Source: Micromonospora siamensis
GTDB taxonomy: Bacteria; Actinomycetota; Actinomycetes; Mycobacteriales; Micromonosporaceae
DNA length: 64,000 bases
Reading direction: 5' to 3'
NCBI RefSeq assembly: GCF_900090305.1
Contig: NZ_LT607751.1
Span: forward strand, 3,844,001-3,908,000
Made by a program: the position numbers and the translations under genes. The notes beneath the pieces are model-generated. The model saw nothing but the letters and a program-made list of their open reading frames with translations. It had not been told where the DNA came from and made no database searches. Below, piece after piece: positions 8,083 to 15,618 of the stretch (positions within the stretch are counted from its first letter, which is position 1; each line of letters begins with the position of its first letter).

Positions 8083-8847
8083 TCAGCGGCGGGCCAGCTC
8101 GGCGAACCAGCGACGGCCGGCCGCGAACACGTCCCGCACCGCCAGACCGGCGGCGTCCGCCGGTTCGCCGACGGTGGTGGCGTCCACCCCCGCCCAGCGG
8201 AACGCCGGCCCCCGGTGCCCGGCGGAGAGCACGTACGCCCGTCCCTGCCAGGCGCCGGCGCCCGGCGGGTCGACCTCCACCAGGACGGTCCCCCCGGCGC
8301 GCAGCAGCGCGCGGCAGCGGTGCAGCAGCGCGACGGGGTCGCCGCCGATGCCGACGTTGCCGTCGAGGAGCACCAGGTGCGCCCACCGGCCCTCGGCGGG
8401 CAGCCGGTCGAACAGGTCGGCGCGCACCGCGACCGCGCCGCGCGCCCGGGTCAGCGCGACCGCCCGGGCGGAGACGTCCACGCCGACGGTGGTCAGGCCG
8501 GCCCGGGTCAGGGCGGCGGTGAGCCGACCAGGGCCGCACCCGAGGTCCAGGGTGGGGCCGGCGCAGCGGGCGACGACCGGTTGGGTGGCCGGCTCCGCCG
8601 GGCCGTGCCAGCGTTCCACCGGCAGCCGGCGGCGGACCCCGTCCGGACCGACCAGCCAGTGGCCGCCGCCGTCCCGGTCCCGCAGCGCGGGGCCGAAACC
8701 GTCGCCGGCCGCCGCCGGCCGGGCTGGCACGCGTGCCGGCGCGGTCACCGTCGCGGCGGCCAGCGGGTGTCCCTGCACCGCGCCGGCCGGCCCGCGCCCC
8801 GGTGGGGCCGGCCGCGGCTCGGCGAGCCGGCGACCCCGCCCGTTCAC
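8083..8847 (-). CDS. Class I SAM-dependent methyltransferase
   Basis: Last gene of a three-gene minus-strand operon (GT2, DUF2064, this). The 254-residue protein has the Rossmann SAM-binding motif TLDLGCGPGRL, then VGVDVSARAVALTRARG and VLLDGNVGIGG. About 90 N-terminal residues precede the methyltransferase core. The chosen GTG at 8847 overlaps the stop of the upstream gene as GTGA; a longer open frame only mirrors that gene. The substrate is not apparent; its neighbours suggest a glycan or glycolipid. The region just before the core (GGGHWLVGPDGVRRRLPVERWHG) has no motif that I recognise. Confidence 0.82.
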   Translation of the reverse strand: MNGRGRRLAEPRPAPPGRGPAGAVQGHPLAAATVTAPARVPARPAAAGDGFGPALRDRDGGGHWLVGPDGVRRRLPVERWHGPAEPATQPVVARCAGPTLDLGCGPGRLTAALTRAGLTTVGVDVSARAVALTRARGAVAVRADLFDRLPAEGRWAHLVLLDGNVGIGGDPVALLHRCRALLRAGGTVLVEVDPPGAGAWQGRAYVLSAGHRGPAFRWAGVDATTVGEPADAAGLAVRDVFAAGRRWFAELARR

Positions 8848-9545
8848 CGCCGGCCGCCGGTGAGCGAACGCCGGCGGGTGCCGGTGGTCGGATGGCGCAG
8901 CGCGGCGACCGCCCGGGCGAACCGGCCGCCCGGCGCGAGCGCGGCCACGGCGAGCGCGTCGGCCCAGACGTCCACGTCCCGCAGCACCGGCAGCGGCGCC
9001 ACCCGCAGGCCACGACCGCGCAACGCCGCCCAGGTGAGCCGGCAGGTGTCCGGGGTCGAGGTGGGCACCGCGCGCAGCGCGGCGGCGTGCCGGGGATCGC
9101 GCAGGCCCAACCCCCACCAGCCACCGTCGGCGGCCCGCCCCAGCACGGCGTCACCGTCGGCGAGCCGGCGTACGGCCGCCGACAGCCGGGCCGGGGTGAG
9201 CTGCGGGGTGTCCATGCCGATCTGGAACACCGGCCGTCCCGGCCAGGCGTCCGCCACGTCGGCGTGCGCGTGGACGATCCGGGTGGCCAGGTCGTCCCCG
9301 CGCTGCGGCAGGACCGGCCAGCCGGCGGTGGCCCCGGCCAGCTCCACCGCGCCGACGGCGTCGGACAGCCGGCCGGCCAGCGCCAGCACCGGGGTCACCG
9401 CCTCGGTCGCGCGGATCGCATCGATGGTGTCCAGCAGGGCGGCGGCGGCGATCCGGGCCGCAAGGCGGGGCGTGGCGGGCGGGCAGAGCCGGGTCTTCAC
9501 CGCCCCGGGCACCGGCGCCTTGGCCAGCAGCAGCAGCACGGTCAC
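8844..9545 (-). CDS. DUF2064/TIGR04282-family glycosyltransferase-like protein
   Basis: A 233-residue protein of the CofC-like nucleotidyl/glycosyl transferase fold: AKAPVPGAVKTRLCPP at the N-terminus (nucleotide-binding loop), QIGMDTPQL with the metal-binding aspartate, and LGRAADGGWWGLGLRDP. TIGR04282 members often sit beside GT2 glycosyltransferases, as here. The GTG start overlaps the GT2 stop (GTGA) and its own stop overlaps the methyltransferase start, so the three genes are translationally coupled. The activity is inferred from family only; several annotations tie it to arsenosugar synthesis, which nothing here supports. Confidence 0.82.
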   Translation of the reverse strand: MTVLLLLAKAPVPGAVKTRLCPPATPRLAARIAAAALLDTIDAIRATEAVTPVLALAGRLSDAVGAVELAGATAGWPVLPQRGDDLATRIVHAHADVADAWPGRPVFQIGMDTPQLTPARLSAAVRRLADGDAVLGRAADGGWWGLGLRDPRHAAALRAVPTSTPDTCRLTWAALRGRGLRVAPLPVLRDVDVWADALAVAALAPGGRFARAVAALRHPTTGTRRRSLTGGRR

Positions 9546-10216
9546 CGGGGACCGTCCACGGTGCGCAGCACGGCGGCGAAGTCGCGGGTGGCCCGCAGGG
9601 TGCCGCGGACCGAGCCGGAGACCTTGGAGCGGGTGCCGGCGGCGCGGGGTGCGTAGCTGACGTCCAGCTCGTGGATCCGCCAGCCCGCCGCGGCGGCCCG
9701 GATCAGCAGCTCCAGCGGATAGCCGAACGCCCGGTCGGTGACGCCCAGGCCGAGCAGCGCCTCCCGGCGGGCCACCCGGATCGGGCTGAGATCGCGCAAC
9801 GGCACCCCCCGCTGCCGCAGCAGGGCGGCGACCAGCGCCGTACCGGCCCGGGCGTGCCAGGGCCAGACGCCGAGGCGTACCGGCCGGCGGCGGCCCACGG
9901 CCAGGTCGGCGACGTCCTCGGTGACCGGGGCGACCAGGGCGGGCAGCTGCCGCGGGTCGAACGAGCCGTCCGCGTCCAGCACGCAGACCAGCTCGGTGTC
10001 GGCGGCCTCGATCCCGGCGTGCACGGCCGCGCCGTACCCCCGGCGGGGTTCGCGGACGACCCGGGCGCCGTAGCGGGCCGCCACCTCGGGCGAGCCGTCG
10101 CGGGACCCGTTGTCCACCACGATCGCCCGGTAGCCGGGTGGCAGCGCGGTCAGCACCCCGGGCAGGGCGGCGGCCTCGTCGAGGCAGGGCAGCACCACGT
10201 CGATCTGAGTCGGCAT
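9542..10216 (-). CDS. GT2-family glycosyltransferase
   Basis: A 224-residue GT-A fold glycosyltransferase, first gene of the operon running to 8083. It has the N-terminal nucleotide-sugar segment VVLPCLDEAAALPGVL, IVVDNGSRDGSPE, the DxD motif in CVLDADGSFDP, and GYGAAVHAGI. The size and motifs match dolichyl/polyprenyl-phosphate sugar synthases, without the C-terminal membrane helices. It would transfer a sugar from a nucleotide donor, perhaps to a polyprenyl phosphate. The ATG at 10216 is the natural start; a long low-complexity open frame extends upstream across the divergent promoter. The gap to the divergent membrane protein holds operator site B. Confidence 0.87.
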   Translation of the reverse strand: MPTQIDVVLPCLDEAAALPGVLTALPPGYRAIVVDNGSRDGSPEVAARYGARVVREPRRGYGAAVHAGIEAADTELVCVLDADGSFDPRQLPALVAPVTEDVADLAVGRRRPVRLGVWPWHARAGTALVAALLRQRGVPLRDLSPIRVARREALLGLGVTDRAFGYPLELLIRAAAAGWRIHELDVSYAPRAAGTRSKVSGSVRGTLRATRDFAAVLRTVDGPR

Positions 10217-10262
10217 GCCGCCGACGCTAGGTGCCGACGGGGCCGCCGGGACGCCGATCCGC

Positions 10263-10296
10263 CTTACGGAAGCCTTACCGTGCACCGATTCCTTAC
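10263..10296 (-). promoter_or_regulatory. Predicted response-regulator operator, site B (divergent promoter)
   Basis: Read on the minus strand, this contains GGTAAGGCTTCCGTAAGG: two GTAAG half-sites (10274-10278 and 10263-10267) 11 bp apart, plus a third GTAAG at 10292-10296. It lies between the divergent GT2 gene (start 10216) and membrane protein (start 10362). The core GTAAGGCTTC is the same as at sites A and C. Confidence 0.62.
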
Positions 10297-10361
10297 CGTC
10301 CGGTGACGGACCGGTGATTCGGCGGACGGGAGGGCCGCGGGGTGCGTACCGTCCGGTCGTC

Positions 10362-11747
10362 ATGAGGCCCGCCACGCTGCCGCACCGCTCCCCCATGCCC
10401 CGGCCCCGACCCCGCCACGACCGGGGTGACCTGGTGGTGCTCGGCGTCGAGGCGGCGCTGCTGGCCGCGGCCGTGCTGGTGGGCGCGCTGCTCAACCGGC
10501 GGGGCGCCGGCCTGCACGCCGACGCCGCGCCGCTGTACGCCACCTGGTGGCCGCACGTCGGCTGGGGCACCCCGGCCGCGCTGGCGGTGGTGGTGCTGGT
10601 GCTCGGTCCCGGGCTGCGCTGGGCCGGCACCGCCCGCTGGGGTCCGCTGCTGGCCGGCGGCTGGGCCGCTTCGGTGGCCTGGACGCTGGCGCTGGCCCTG
10701 GTCGACGGGTGGTCGCGAGGGCTGGTCCGGCGGCTGACCGTGCAGGCGGAGTACCTGCACGAGGTGCCGCGCGTCGGCGACGTCGGGGCCACGCTGGCCG
10801 GCTTCACCGACCGGATCCTGGACTTCCGGCCGGACTCGTGGTCCACCCACACCGCCGGACATCCGCCGGGCGCGCTGCTGGTCTTCGTCGGCCTGGACCG
10901 GATCGGGCTGGGCGGCGGGACCGCGGCGGCGCTGGCCTGCGTCCTGGTCGGGGCGACGGTCGCCGTGTCCGTGCCGGTGGCGCTGCGGGCGCTCGGCGCC
11001 GAGGCCCAGGCCCGGGCGGTGCTGCCGTTCCTGGTGCTGCTGCCCGGCGCGGTCTGGGTCGGCGCCTCCGGCGACGGCGTCTTCGCCGGGGTGGTCGCCG
11101 CCGGCCTGGCCCTGCTCGCGGTACGCGGGCCCGGGACGGCCCTGCTCGGTGGGCTGCTGCTCGGCTACGCCCTCTACCTGTCGTACGGGTTCGTGCTGCT
11201 CGGCCCGCTGGCCCTGGTGGTGCTGGCGCTGCGGCCGGCGCGACGGTGGGCCGCGCTGCTCGCCGGCGCCACCGGGGTGGCGGTGGTGGTAGGGGCGTTC
11301 ACCCTCGCCGGCTTCTCCTGGTGGCAGGGGTACGACCGGCTGGTGGTCCGCTACTACCAGGGCTGGGCCGCCGACCGCCCGTACGCCTACTGGGTGTGGG
11401 CGAACCTGGCGGCGCTGCTGCTGTCGGCGGGGCCGGTGCTGGGCCCGGCGCTACGCCGGACAGCCCTCGCCGGCCGGGACCGGTGGCGGTCGACGTCGCA
11501 GCGGATCCCGGCGCGGGCGCGCGACCTCGGACCGACCGTGCTGCTGCCGGCCGCCGCCGCCCTGGCGGTGGTGGCGGCCGACCTGTCCGGGATGAGCAAG
11601 GCCGAGGTGGAGCGGATCTGGCTGCCGTTCACGGGGTGGCTGCTGGTGGCCGTGGCGCACCTGCCGGAGTCCTCCCGACGGTGGTGGCTGGCCGGGCAGG
11701 CGCTGACCGCCCTGGCCGTCAACCACCTGCTGCTCACCGTCTCCTGA
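10362..11747 (+). CDS. Polytopic membrane protein, possible GT-C-type glycosyltransferase
   Basis: A 461-residue integral membrane protein with roughly ten predicted helices (for example LVVLGVEAALLAAAVLVGALL, AALAVVVLVLGPGL, VLPFLVLLPGAVWVGA, LLGGLLLGYALYLSYGFVLLGPL). The first large loop carries STHTAGHPPGALLVF; a GHPPG-type loop motif occurs in several polyprenyl-linked GT-C glycosyltransferases, so a sugar-transfer role is possible but unproven. The start is uncertain: ATG 10362 or ATG 10395, neither with a strong ribosome site. It diverges from the GT2 operon across operator site B, which suggests co-regulation. Confidence 0.72.
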   Translation: MRPATLPHRSPMPRPRPRHDRGDLVVLGVEAALLAAAVLVGALLNRRGAGLHADAAPLYATWWPHVGWGTPAALAVVVLVLGPGLRWAGTARWGPLLAGGWAASVAWTLALALVDGWSRGLVRRLTVQAEYLHEVPRVGDVGATLAGFTDRILDFRPDSWSTHTAGHPPGALLVFVGLDRIGLGGGTAAALACVLVGATVAVSVPVALRALGAEAQARAVLPFLVLLPGAVWVGASGDGVFAGVVAAGLALLAVRGPGTALLGGLLLGYALYLSYGFVLLGPLALVVLALRPARRWAALLAGATGVAVVVGAFTLAGFSWWQGYDRLVVRYYQGWAADRPYAYWVWANLAALLLSAGPVLGPALRRTALAGRDRWRSTSQRIPARARDLGPTVLLPAAAALAVVAADLSGMSKAEVERIWLPFTGWLLVAVAHLPESSRRWWLAGQALTALAVNHLLLTVS

Positions 11748-11784
11748 TCTCGGCCACCGGCGGCGCGGACGACGGACCGGGCGG

Positions 11785-12846
11785 TCAGGCCGCCACGGCG
11801 GCCGGTTCGCGCAGCGGGTCCGAGGCGAACGCGGTGACCCCGTCGACGAAACCGACCCGGGCGGTGTAGCCGAGCAGCTCCCGGGCCCGCCGCGGATCCG
11901 CGGTGACGTGCCGGACGTCCGCGGCCCGGGCGCCCCCGACCACCTCCGGCGGCGGCCCGCCCATCGCCCGGGCCAGCGCGCCGGCCAGCTCGCCGACGGT
12001 GTGCGGCTCGCCGGAGCAGACGTTCACCGGCACCAGCCCGTCCGGGGTGGACGCCGTCAGGGCCAGCACGTTGGCCCGGGCCACGTCGGTGACGTGCACG
12101 AAGTCGCGCCGCTGGCCGCCGTCCTCGTACACCCGGGGTGGCTGCCCGTCGGCGAGCGCCGAGCGGAAGATCGAGGCGACCCCGGCGTACGGGGTGTCGC
12201 GGGGCATCCGGGGCCCGTACACGTTGTGGTAGCGCAACGCCCACACCCCGCCGCCGGTCTGCCGCGCCCACGCGCCGGCCAGGTGCTCCTGGGCGAGCTT
12301 GCTGGCCGCGTACGTGCTGCGCGGCTCCAGGGGCGCGTCCTCGGGCACCAGGTCGGGGCGCAGCGGGCCGGAACAGTCCGGGCAGGTCGGGTCGTACCGG
12401 CCGGCGGCCAGGTCGGCGGGGCGGCGCAGGGCGGGCCGCACCACGCCGTGCCGGGCGCAGCGGTAACGGCCCTCGCCGTAGACGACCATCGAGCTGGCCA
12501 GCACCAGCCGGGACACCCCGGCCCGGTGCATGGCGGCGAGCAGCACCGCCGTGCCGAAGTCGTTGTGGCTGGCGTAGTCGGGGGCGTCCGACGGATCCAG
12601 CCCGTGGCCGACCATGGCGGCCTGATGGCAGACCGCGTCCACCCCGGGCAGCAGCCGGTCGAGCAGCTCAGGGTCGCGTACGTCGCCGATCACCGGTTCG
12701 TGCCGCCGCGACCAGTCGGGCAGCGCGCCGCCGTGCGCCTGGGGCAGCAGGGCGTCCAGGCAGACCACCTGGTGCCCCTCGGTGACCAGCAGGTCGGCGA
12801 CCTGCGATCCGATGAAACCGGCCGCGCCGGTGACCAGTACCCGCAT
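11785..12846 (-). CDS. NAD-dependent sugar epimerase/dehydratase with zinc-site insert
   Basis: A 353-residue extended short-chain dehydrogenase acting on nucleotide sugars. It has the NAD motif VTGAAGFIGS (residues 5-14), substrate-site serines in LVLASSMVVYG, and the catalytic pair Tyr179/Lys183 in TYAASK. An insert of about 40 residues after the active-site serines holds Cys130-x2-His133 and Cys155-x2-Cys158 (TCPDCSG), a likely structural zinc site that ordinary GalE/RmlB proteins lack. The end motif RRARELLGYTARVGF fits UDP-sugar epimerases. It is transcribed alone from the gap with operator site C, divergent from the molybdopterin oxidoreductase. Epimerase versus dehydratase cannot be decided. 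Confidence 0.86.
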   Translation of the reverse strand: MRVLVTGAAGFIGSQVADLLVTEGHQVVCLDALLPQAHGGALPDWSRRHEPVIGDVRDPELLDRLLPGVDAVCHQAAMVGHGLDPSDAPDYASHNDFGTAVLLAAMHRAGVSRLVLASSMVVYGEGRYRCARHGVVRPALRRPADLAAGRYDPTCPDCSGPLRPDLVPEDAPLEPRSTYAASKLAQEHLAGAWARQTGGGVWALRYHNVYGPRMPRDTPYAGVASIFRSALADGQPPRVYEDGGQRRDFVHVTDVARANVLALTASTPDGLVPVNVCSGEPHTVGELAGALARAMGGPPPEVVGGARAADVRHVTADPRRARELLGYTARVGFVDGVTAFASDPLREPAAVAA

Positions 12847-12909
12847 TCCGGTCACGGTAGGGCAGCCCGAGGCGACCGGAGGCCGGTTCCGGGTGGACGT
12901 CAGCACTCC

Positions 12910-12941
12910 GTAAGGGCCTGCGGCGGTAAGGCTTCGGTAAT
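12910..12941 (+). promoter_or_regulatory. Predicted response-regulator operator, site C (divergent promoter)
   Basis: GGTAAGGCTTCGGTAATG with half-sites GTAAG at 12926-12930 and GTAAT at 12937-12941, 11 bp apart, and another GTAAG at 12910-12914. It sits between the divergent epimerase (start 12846) and molybdopterin oxidoreductase (start 13035). It shares the core GTAAGGCTTC with sites A and B. Confidence 0.62.
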
Positions 12942-13034
12942 GCGGCAAAGCGGACCGGATCGAAGCGGCGGCGGCTAGCGTCCGGCGCAGGACCGCTGCA
13001 CCGCACGGTCGTCACCGACCGCGAAGGAGGGACC

Positions 13035-14387
13035 GTGTCCCCGCACCCACCAGCCGCCGGGCCCGGCGACCGGGCGCCGACCACCCCGGCGTACGGCTTC
13101 CCCGCAGGACTGTGGCGCGGCCTGGAGCGGCGCCGCCCGCCCGGGGTGGACGCCGTGGCCGCCGCCTGGCGCAGCCCGGTACGCGGCCCGTGGCTGACCT
13201 CCGTCCTCGGCGCGGCGCTGCTGGTGGCGCTGCCGCTGGTGGTGGTCACCGGGCTGCTCGACTGGATCGCCTACGGTCCCCGGCTGGGGCAGGCGTTCCC
13301 CCGCGACGTGGGTTGGCTGCACCCGCCGGTCTTCGACTGGCCGACCCGGCCGGCGTGGCTGTTCCGGGTCACCCAGGGGCTGCACGTGACGCTGGGCATC
13401 GTGCTGGTGCCGGTGGTGCTGGCCAAGCTCTGGTCGGTGGTGCCGAAGCTGTTCGCCTGGCCGCCGGCCCGCTCGCCGGCCCAGGTGCTGGAGCGGCTGT
13501 CGCTGCTGCTGCTGGTCGGCGGGATCCTGTTCCAGACGGCCACCGGTCTGCTCAACATCCAGTACGCGTACCTGTTCGGCTTCGACTTCTACACCGCCCA
13601 CTGGTACGGCGGGTGGATCTTCACGGTGGCCCTGGTCACCCATGTGGCGATCAAGCTGCCCCGGATGGTGACCGCGCTGCGCGGGCCGGGCTCTGCGCGT
13701 ACCCCGGTGGCGACGACCACCCCGGAGCCGCCGGATCCGGACGGCCTGGTGGCCCGCCGGCCCGTCCCGGCGACGGTCAGCCGGCGCGGCGTGCTGGCCC
13801 TGACCGGCGGTGGCGCGCTGCTGCTGGCGGCGTTGACCGTCGGGCAGAGCGTGGACCCGCTGCGCCGCACGGCGCTGCTGCTGCCCCGCGGCCGTCGGCC
13901 CGGTCCCGGGCCGAACGGCTTCCCGGTCAACCGCAGCGCCGCCGCGGCGGGCGTCGACCCGGCCGACACCGGCACCGGCTGGCGGCTGGCCCTGCGCGGC
14001 GCCGACCGCACCGTGGCCCTGGACCGGACCGCGCTGCTGGCCCTGCCGCAGCACACCGCCCGGCTGCCGATCGCCTGCGTGGAGGGCTGGTCGACGGAGC
14101 AGACCTGGACCGGGGTACGCCTGCGCGACCTCGCCGCGCTGGTCGGCCCGCCCGACCCGGCCACCGCCCGGGTCCGGTCGCTGGAACGCGCCGGCCTGTT
14201 CAACCAGGCGGTGCTGCACGCCGGGCAGGTCGGCGACGGTGACGCGCTGCTGGCCCTGCGGGTCAACGGCGTCGACCTGGCCCCCGACCACGGCTTCCCG
14301 GCCCGGATCGTCGTGCCGGCGCTGCCCGGCGTGCACTGCACCAAGTGGGTCCGGGAGATCACCTTCGCCGGGCGCGACGATGCGTGA
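13035..14387 (+). CDS. Membrane-anchored molybdopterin-dependent oxidoreductase
   Basis: A 450-residue fusion. Residues about 55-215 form four membrane helices with histidines suited to haem b (His117 in GLHVTLGI, His189 in AHWYGGWIF, His203 in VTHVAIKL), like a cytochrome b561/DUF4405 unit. A fifth hydrophobic segment (253-270) follows an Arg-Arg pair. The C-terminal domain (about 300-450) is of the sulfite oxidase/YedY type, with the molybdenum-ligand cysteine Cys348 in IACVEGWSTEQTWTG and the end motif GVHCTKWVREI. The active domain is probably outside the membrane. GTG 13035 follows GAAGGAGGG at 13022-13030. The physiological substrate is unknown. Confidence 0.88.
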   Translation: MSPHPPAAGPGDRAPTTPAYGFPAGLWRGLERRRPPGVDAVAAAWRSPVRGPWLTSVLGAALLVALPLVVVTGLLDWIAYGPRLGQAFPRDVGWLHPPVFDWPTRPAWLFRVTQGLHVTLGIVLVPVVLAKLWSVVPKLFAWPPARSPAQVLERLSLLLLVGGILFQTATGLLNIQYAYLFGFDFYTAHWYGGWIFTVALVTHVAIKLPRMVTALRGPGSARTPVATTTPEPPDPDGLVARRPVPATVSRRGVLALTGGGALLLAALTVGQSVDPLRRTALLLPRGRRPGPGPNGFPVNRSAAAAGVDPADTGTGWRLALRGADRTVALDRTALLALPQHTARLPIACVEGWSTEQTWTGVRLRDLAALVGPPDPATARVRSLERAGLFNQAVLHAGQVGDGDALLALRVNGVDLAPDHGFPARIVVPALPGVHCTKWVREITFAGRDDA

Positions 14388-14877
14388 GCCGCGCGGCGGG
14401 CACGGCGCGGGGCTGCGTGAGCCGCGCCGCAGCTACCGCACGGCGGCGCGTGGGCTGCGCCGAGGCTACGGCGCGGCACCGTGGCACCTGCTGCTCCTGC
14501 TCGGCTGCTTCACCGTCGCCGGCTGGATCGCACTGCGGCTGTCCGGGGAGCCCTCCGCGCCCCGGATGCTGCTGTGGTTCCTCGGCGCGGTGGTCGCCCA
14601 CGACCTGGTGCTCTTCCCGCTCTACGCGGTGGCGGACCGGGGCCTGCGCGCCGTCATCGCCGACCCGGCGCTGATCAACCACCTGCGGGTGCCGGCGCTG
14701 GGCGCCGGGCTGCTGCTTCTCGTCTACCTGCCCGGCGTGCTGGGCCTCGGCGACGGAACGTACGTCGCGGCGACCGGCCTGACGCCCCGGGTGATGGTGG
14801 GCCGGTGGCTGGCGGTCAGCGCCGGGCTGTTCGCGCTCAGCGCCGTGACGTACGCGCTGCGCCGACGACGGCGCTGA
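14380..14877 (+). CDS. Small integral membrane protein, partner of the oxidoreductase
   Basis: A 165-residue protein whose ATG lies 8 nt inside the end of the oxidoreductase gene, so the two are coupled. Residues 1-35 are basic and imperfectly repeated (LREPRRSYRTAARGLRRGYG). Four hydrophobic segments follow: HLLLLLGCFTVAGWIAL, MLLWFLGAVVAHDLVLFPLYAV, LGAGLLLLVYLPGVLGLG and WLAVSAGLFALSAVTYAL. It may assist the haem/molybdenum enzyme or deliver electrons; I do not recognise a named family. The last third is duplicated 2.48 kb downstream, with 119 bp exactly identical (14728-14846 equals 17208-17326). Confidence 0.75.
   Translation: MREPRGGHGAGLREPRRSYRTAARGLRRGYGAAPWHLLLLLGCFTVAGWIALRLSGEPSAPRMLLWFLGAVVAHDLVLFPLYAVADRGLRAVIADPALINHLRVPALGAGLLLLVYLPGVLGLGDGTYVAATGLTPRVMVGRWLAVSAGLFALSAVTYALRRRRR
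14703..14864 (+). repeat. Parent copy of a partial-gene duplication
   Basis: This segment inside the small membrane protein gene is repeated, same orientation and no gaps, at 17183-17344. The central 119 bp are identical; the flanks differ at scattered positions. Confidence 0.9.
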
Positions 14878-14887
14878 CCGGCCACCG

Positions 14888-15505
14888 TCACCGGGCGATC
14901 GGCGGGCGGGTACGACCCCGCTTCAACTCGAAGAACCCGTCGGCGCCGGTCACCTGGAGCACCCCGTCCCAGAGCCGGCCGGCCTCCTCGCCGCGCGGGA
15001 CGGGGGTGAGCACCGGCCCGAAGAAGGCGTTCAGCCGCCCGTCCGCTCCGGTCACGTGGATGGTGGGTGTGCCCAGGTCCTCGCCGACCGGGTCCAGTCC
15101 GGCATGGTGGCTGGCGAGCAGCGCCTCGTCGTGGTCGGTGGTGTCGGCCACGTCGGCCAGCTCCGCCGGCAGCCCCACCTCGGTCAGGGCGTCGACGTAC
15201 AACGGCCGGCCGATCGGAGTCCGCTGGTGGTGGATCCGGTTGCCCAGCGCCGTGTAGAGGTCGCGCAGCACGTCGTTGCCGTGGGCCGCCTCGGCGGCGA
15301 CGGCGACGCGTACCGGGCCGAGGCCGGGGCGCAGCCACTCCCGGTACCACTCCTCCAGTCCCTCCCGCCCGTCGTTGAGGACGGACAGACTCATCACGTG
15401 GAAGCGCACCCGCACGTCGCGAACCCGTTCGACCTCGAGCAGCCAGCGGGAGGTGTTCCAGGCCCAGGGGCAGCGGGGGTCGAACCACATGTCGACGTCG
15501 GTCAC
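14888..15505 (-). CDS. DsbA-family protein, mycothiol-dependent nitroreductase-like (Rv2466c type)
   Basis: A 205-residue cytosolic protein of the thioredoxin/DsbA fold with helical insertion. The active-site loop is FDPRCPWAWNTSRW, with the single cysteine Cys12; the second cysteine of a CxxC pair is replaced by Ala, a pattern seen in many actinobacterial relatives of Rv2466c. The cis-proline region is LGTPTIHVTG. The family uses mycothiol to reduce substrates. The start is the GTG at 15505 with GAGAG upstream. It diverges from the MocR gene across a gap rich in ATTGG/CCAAT motifs, so it may be a MocR target. Confidence 0.82.
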   Translation of the reverse strand: MTDVDMWFDPRCPWAWNTSRWLLEVERVRDVRVRFHVMSLSVLNDGREGLEEWYREWLRPGLGPVRVAVAAEAAHGNDVLRDLYTALGNRIHHQRTPIGRPLYVDALTEVGLPAELADVADTTDHDEALLASHHAGLDPVGEDLGTPTIHVTGADGRLNAFFGPVLTPVPRGEEAGRLWDGVLQVTGADGFFELKRGRTRPPIAR

Positions 15506-15558
15506 GGCGTCTCTCTTCCTGTGTCGCGGGTGGTAGCGGATCTCAATCTAGAAACAGG

Positions 15559-15605
15559 ATTGGCCCCGGCCAAGCGCCAATCGAAGGGCTGATGATTGGG
15601 CCAAT
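15559..15605. promoter_or_regulatory. Candidate MocR operator region
   Basis: The 113-bp divergent gap holds ATTGG at 15559-15563, CCAAT at 15577-15581, ATTGG at 15595-15599 and CCAAT at 15601-15605; the first three are spaced exactly 18 bp apart and the last pair forms the palindrome ATTGGGCCAAT just before the GTG at 15619. Repeated short sites are usual for MocR regulators, so self-binding is inferred. Confidence 0.5.
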
Positions 15606-15618
15606 GTAGGCTCCTGGC

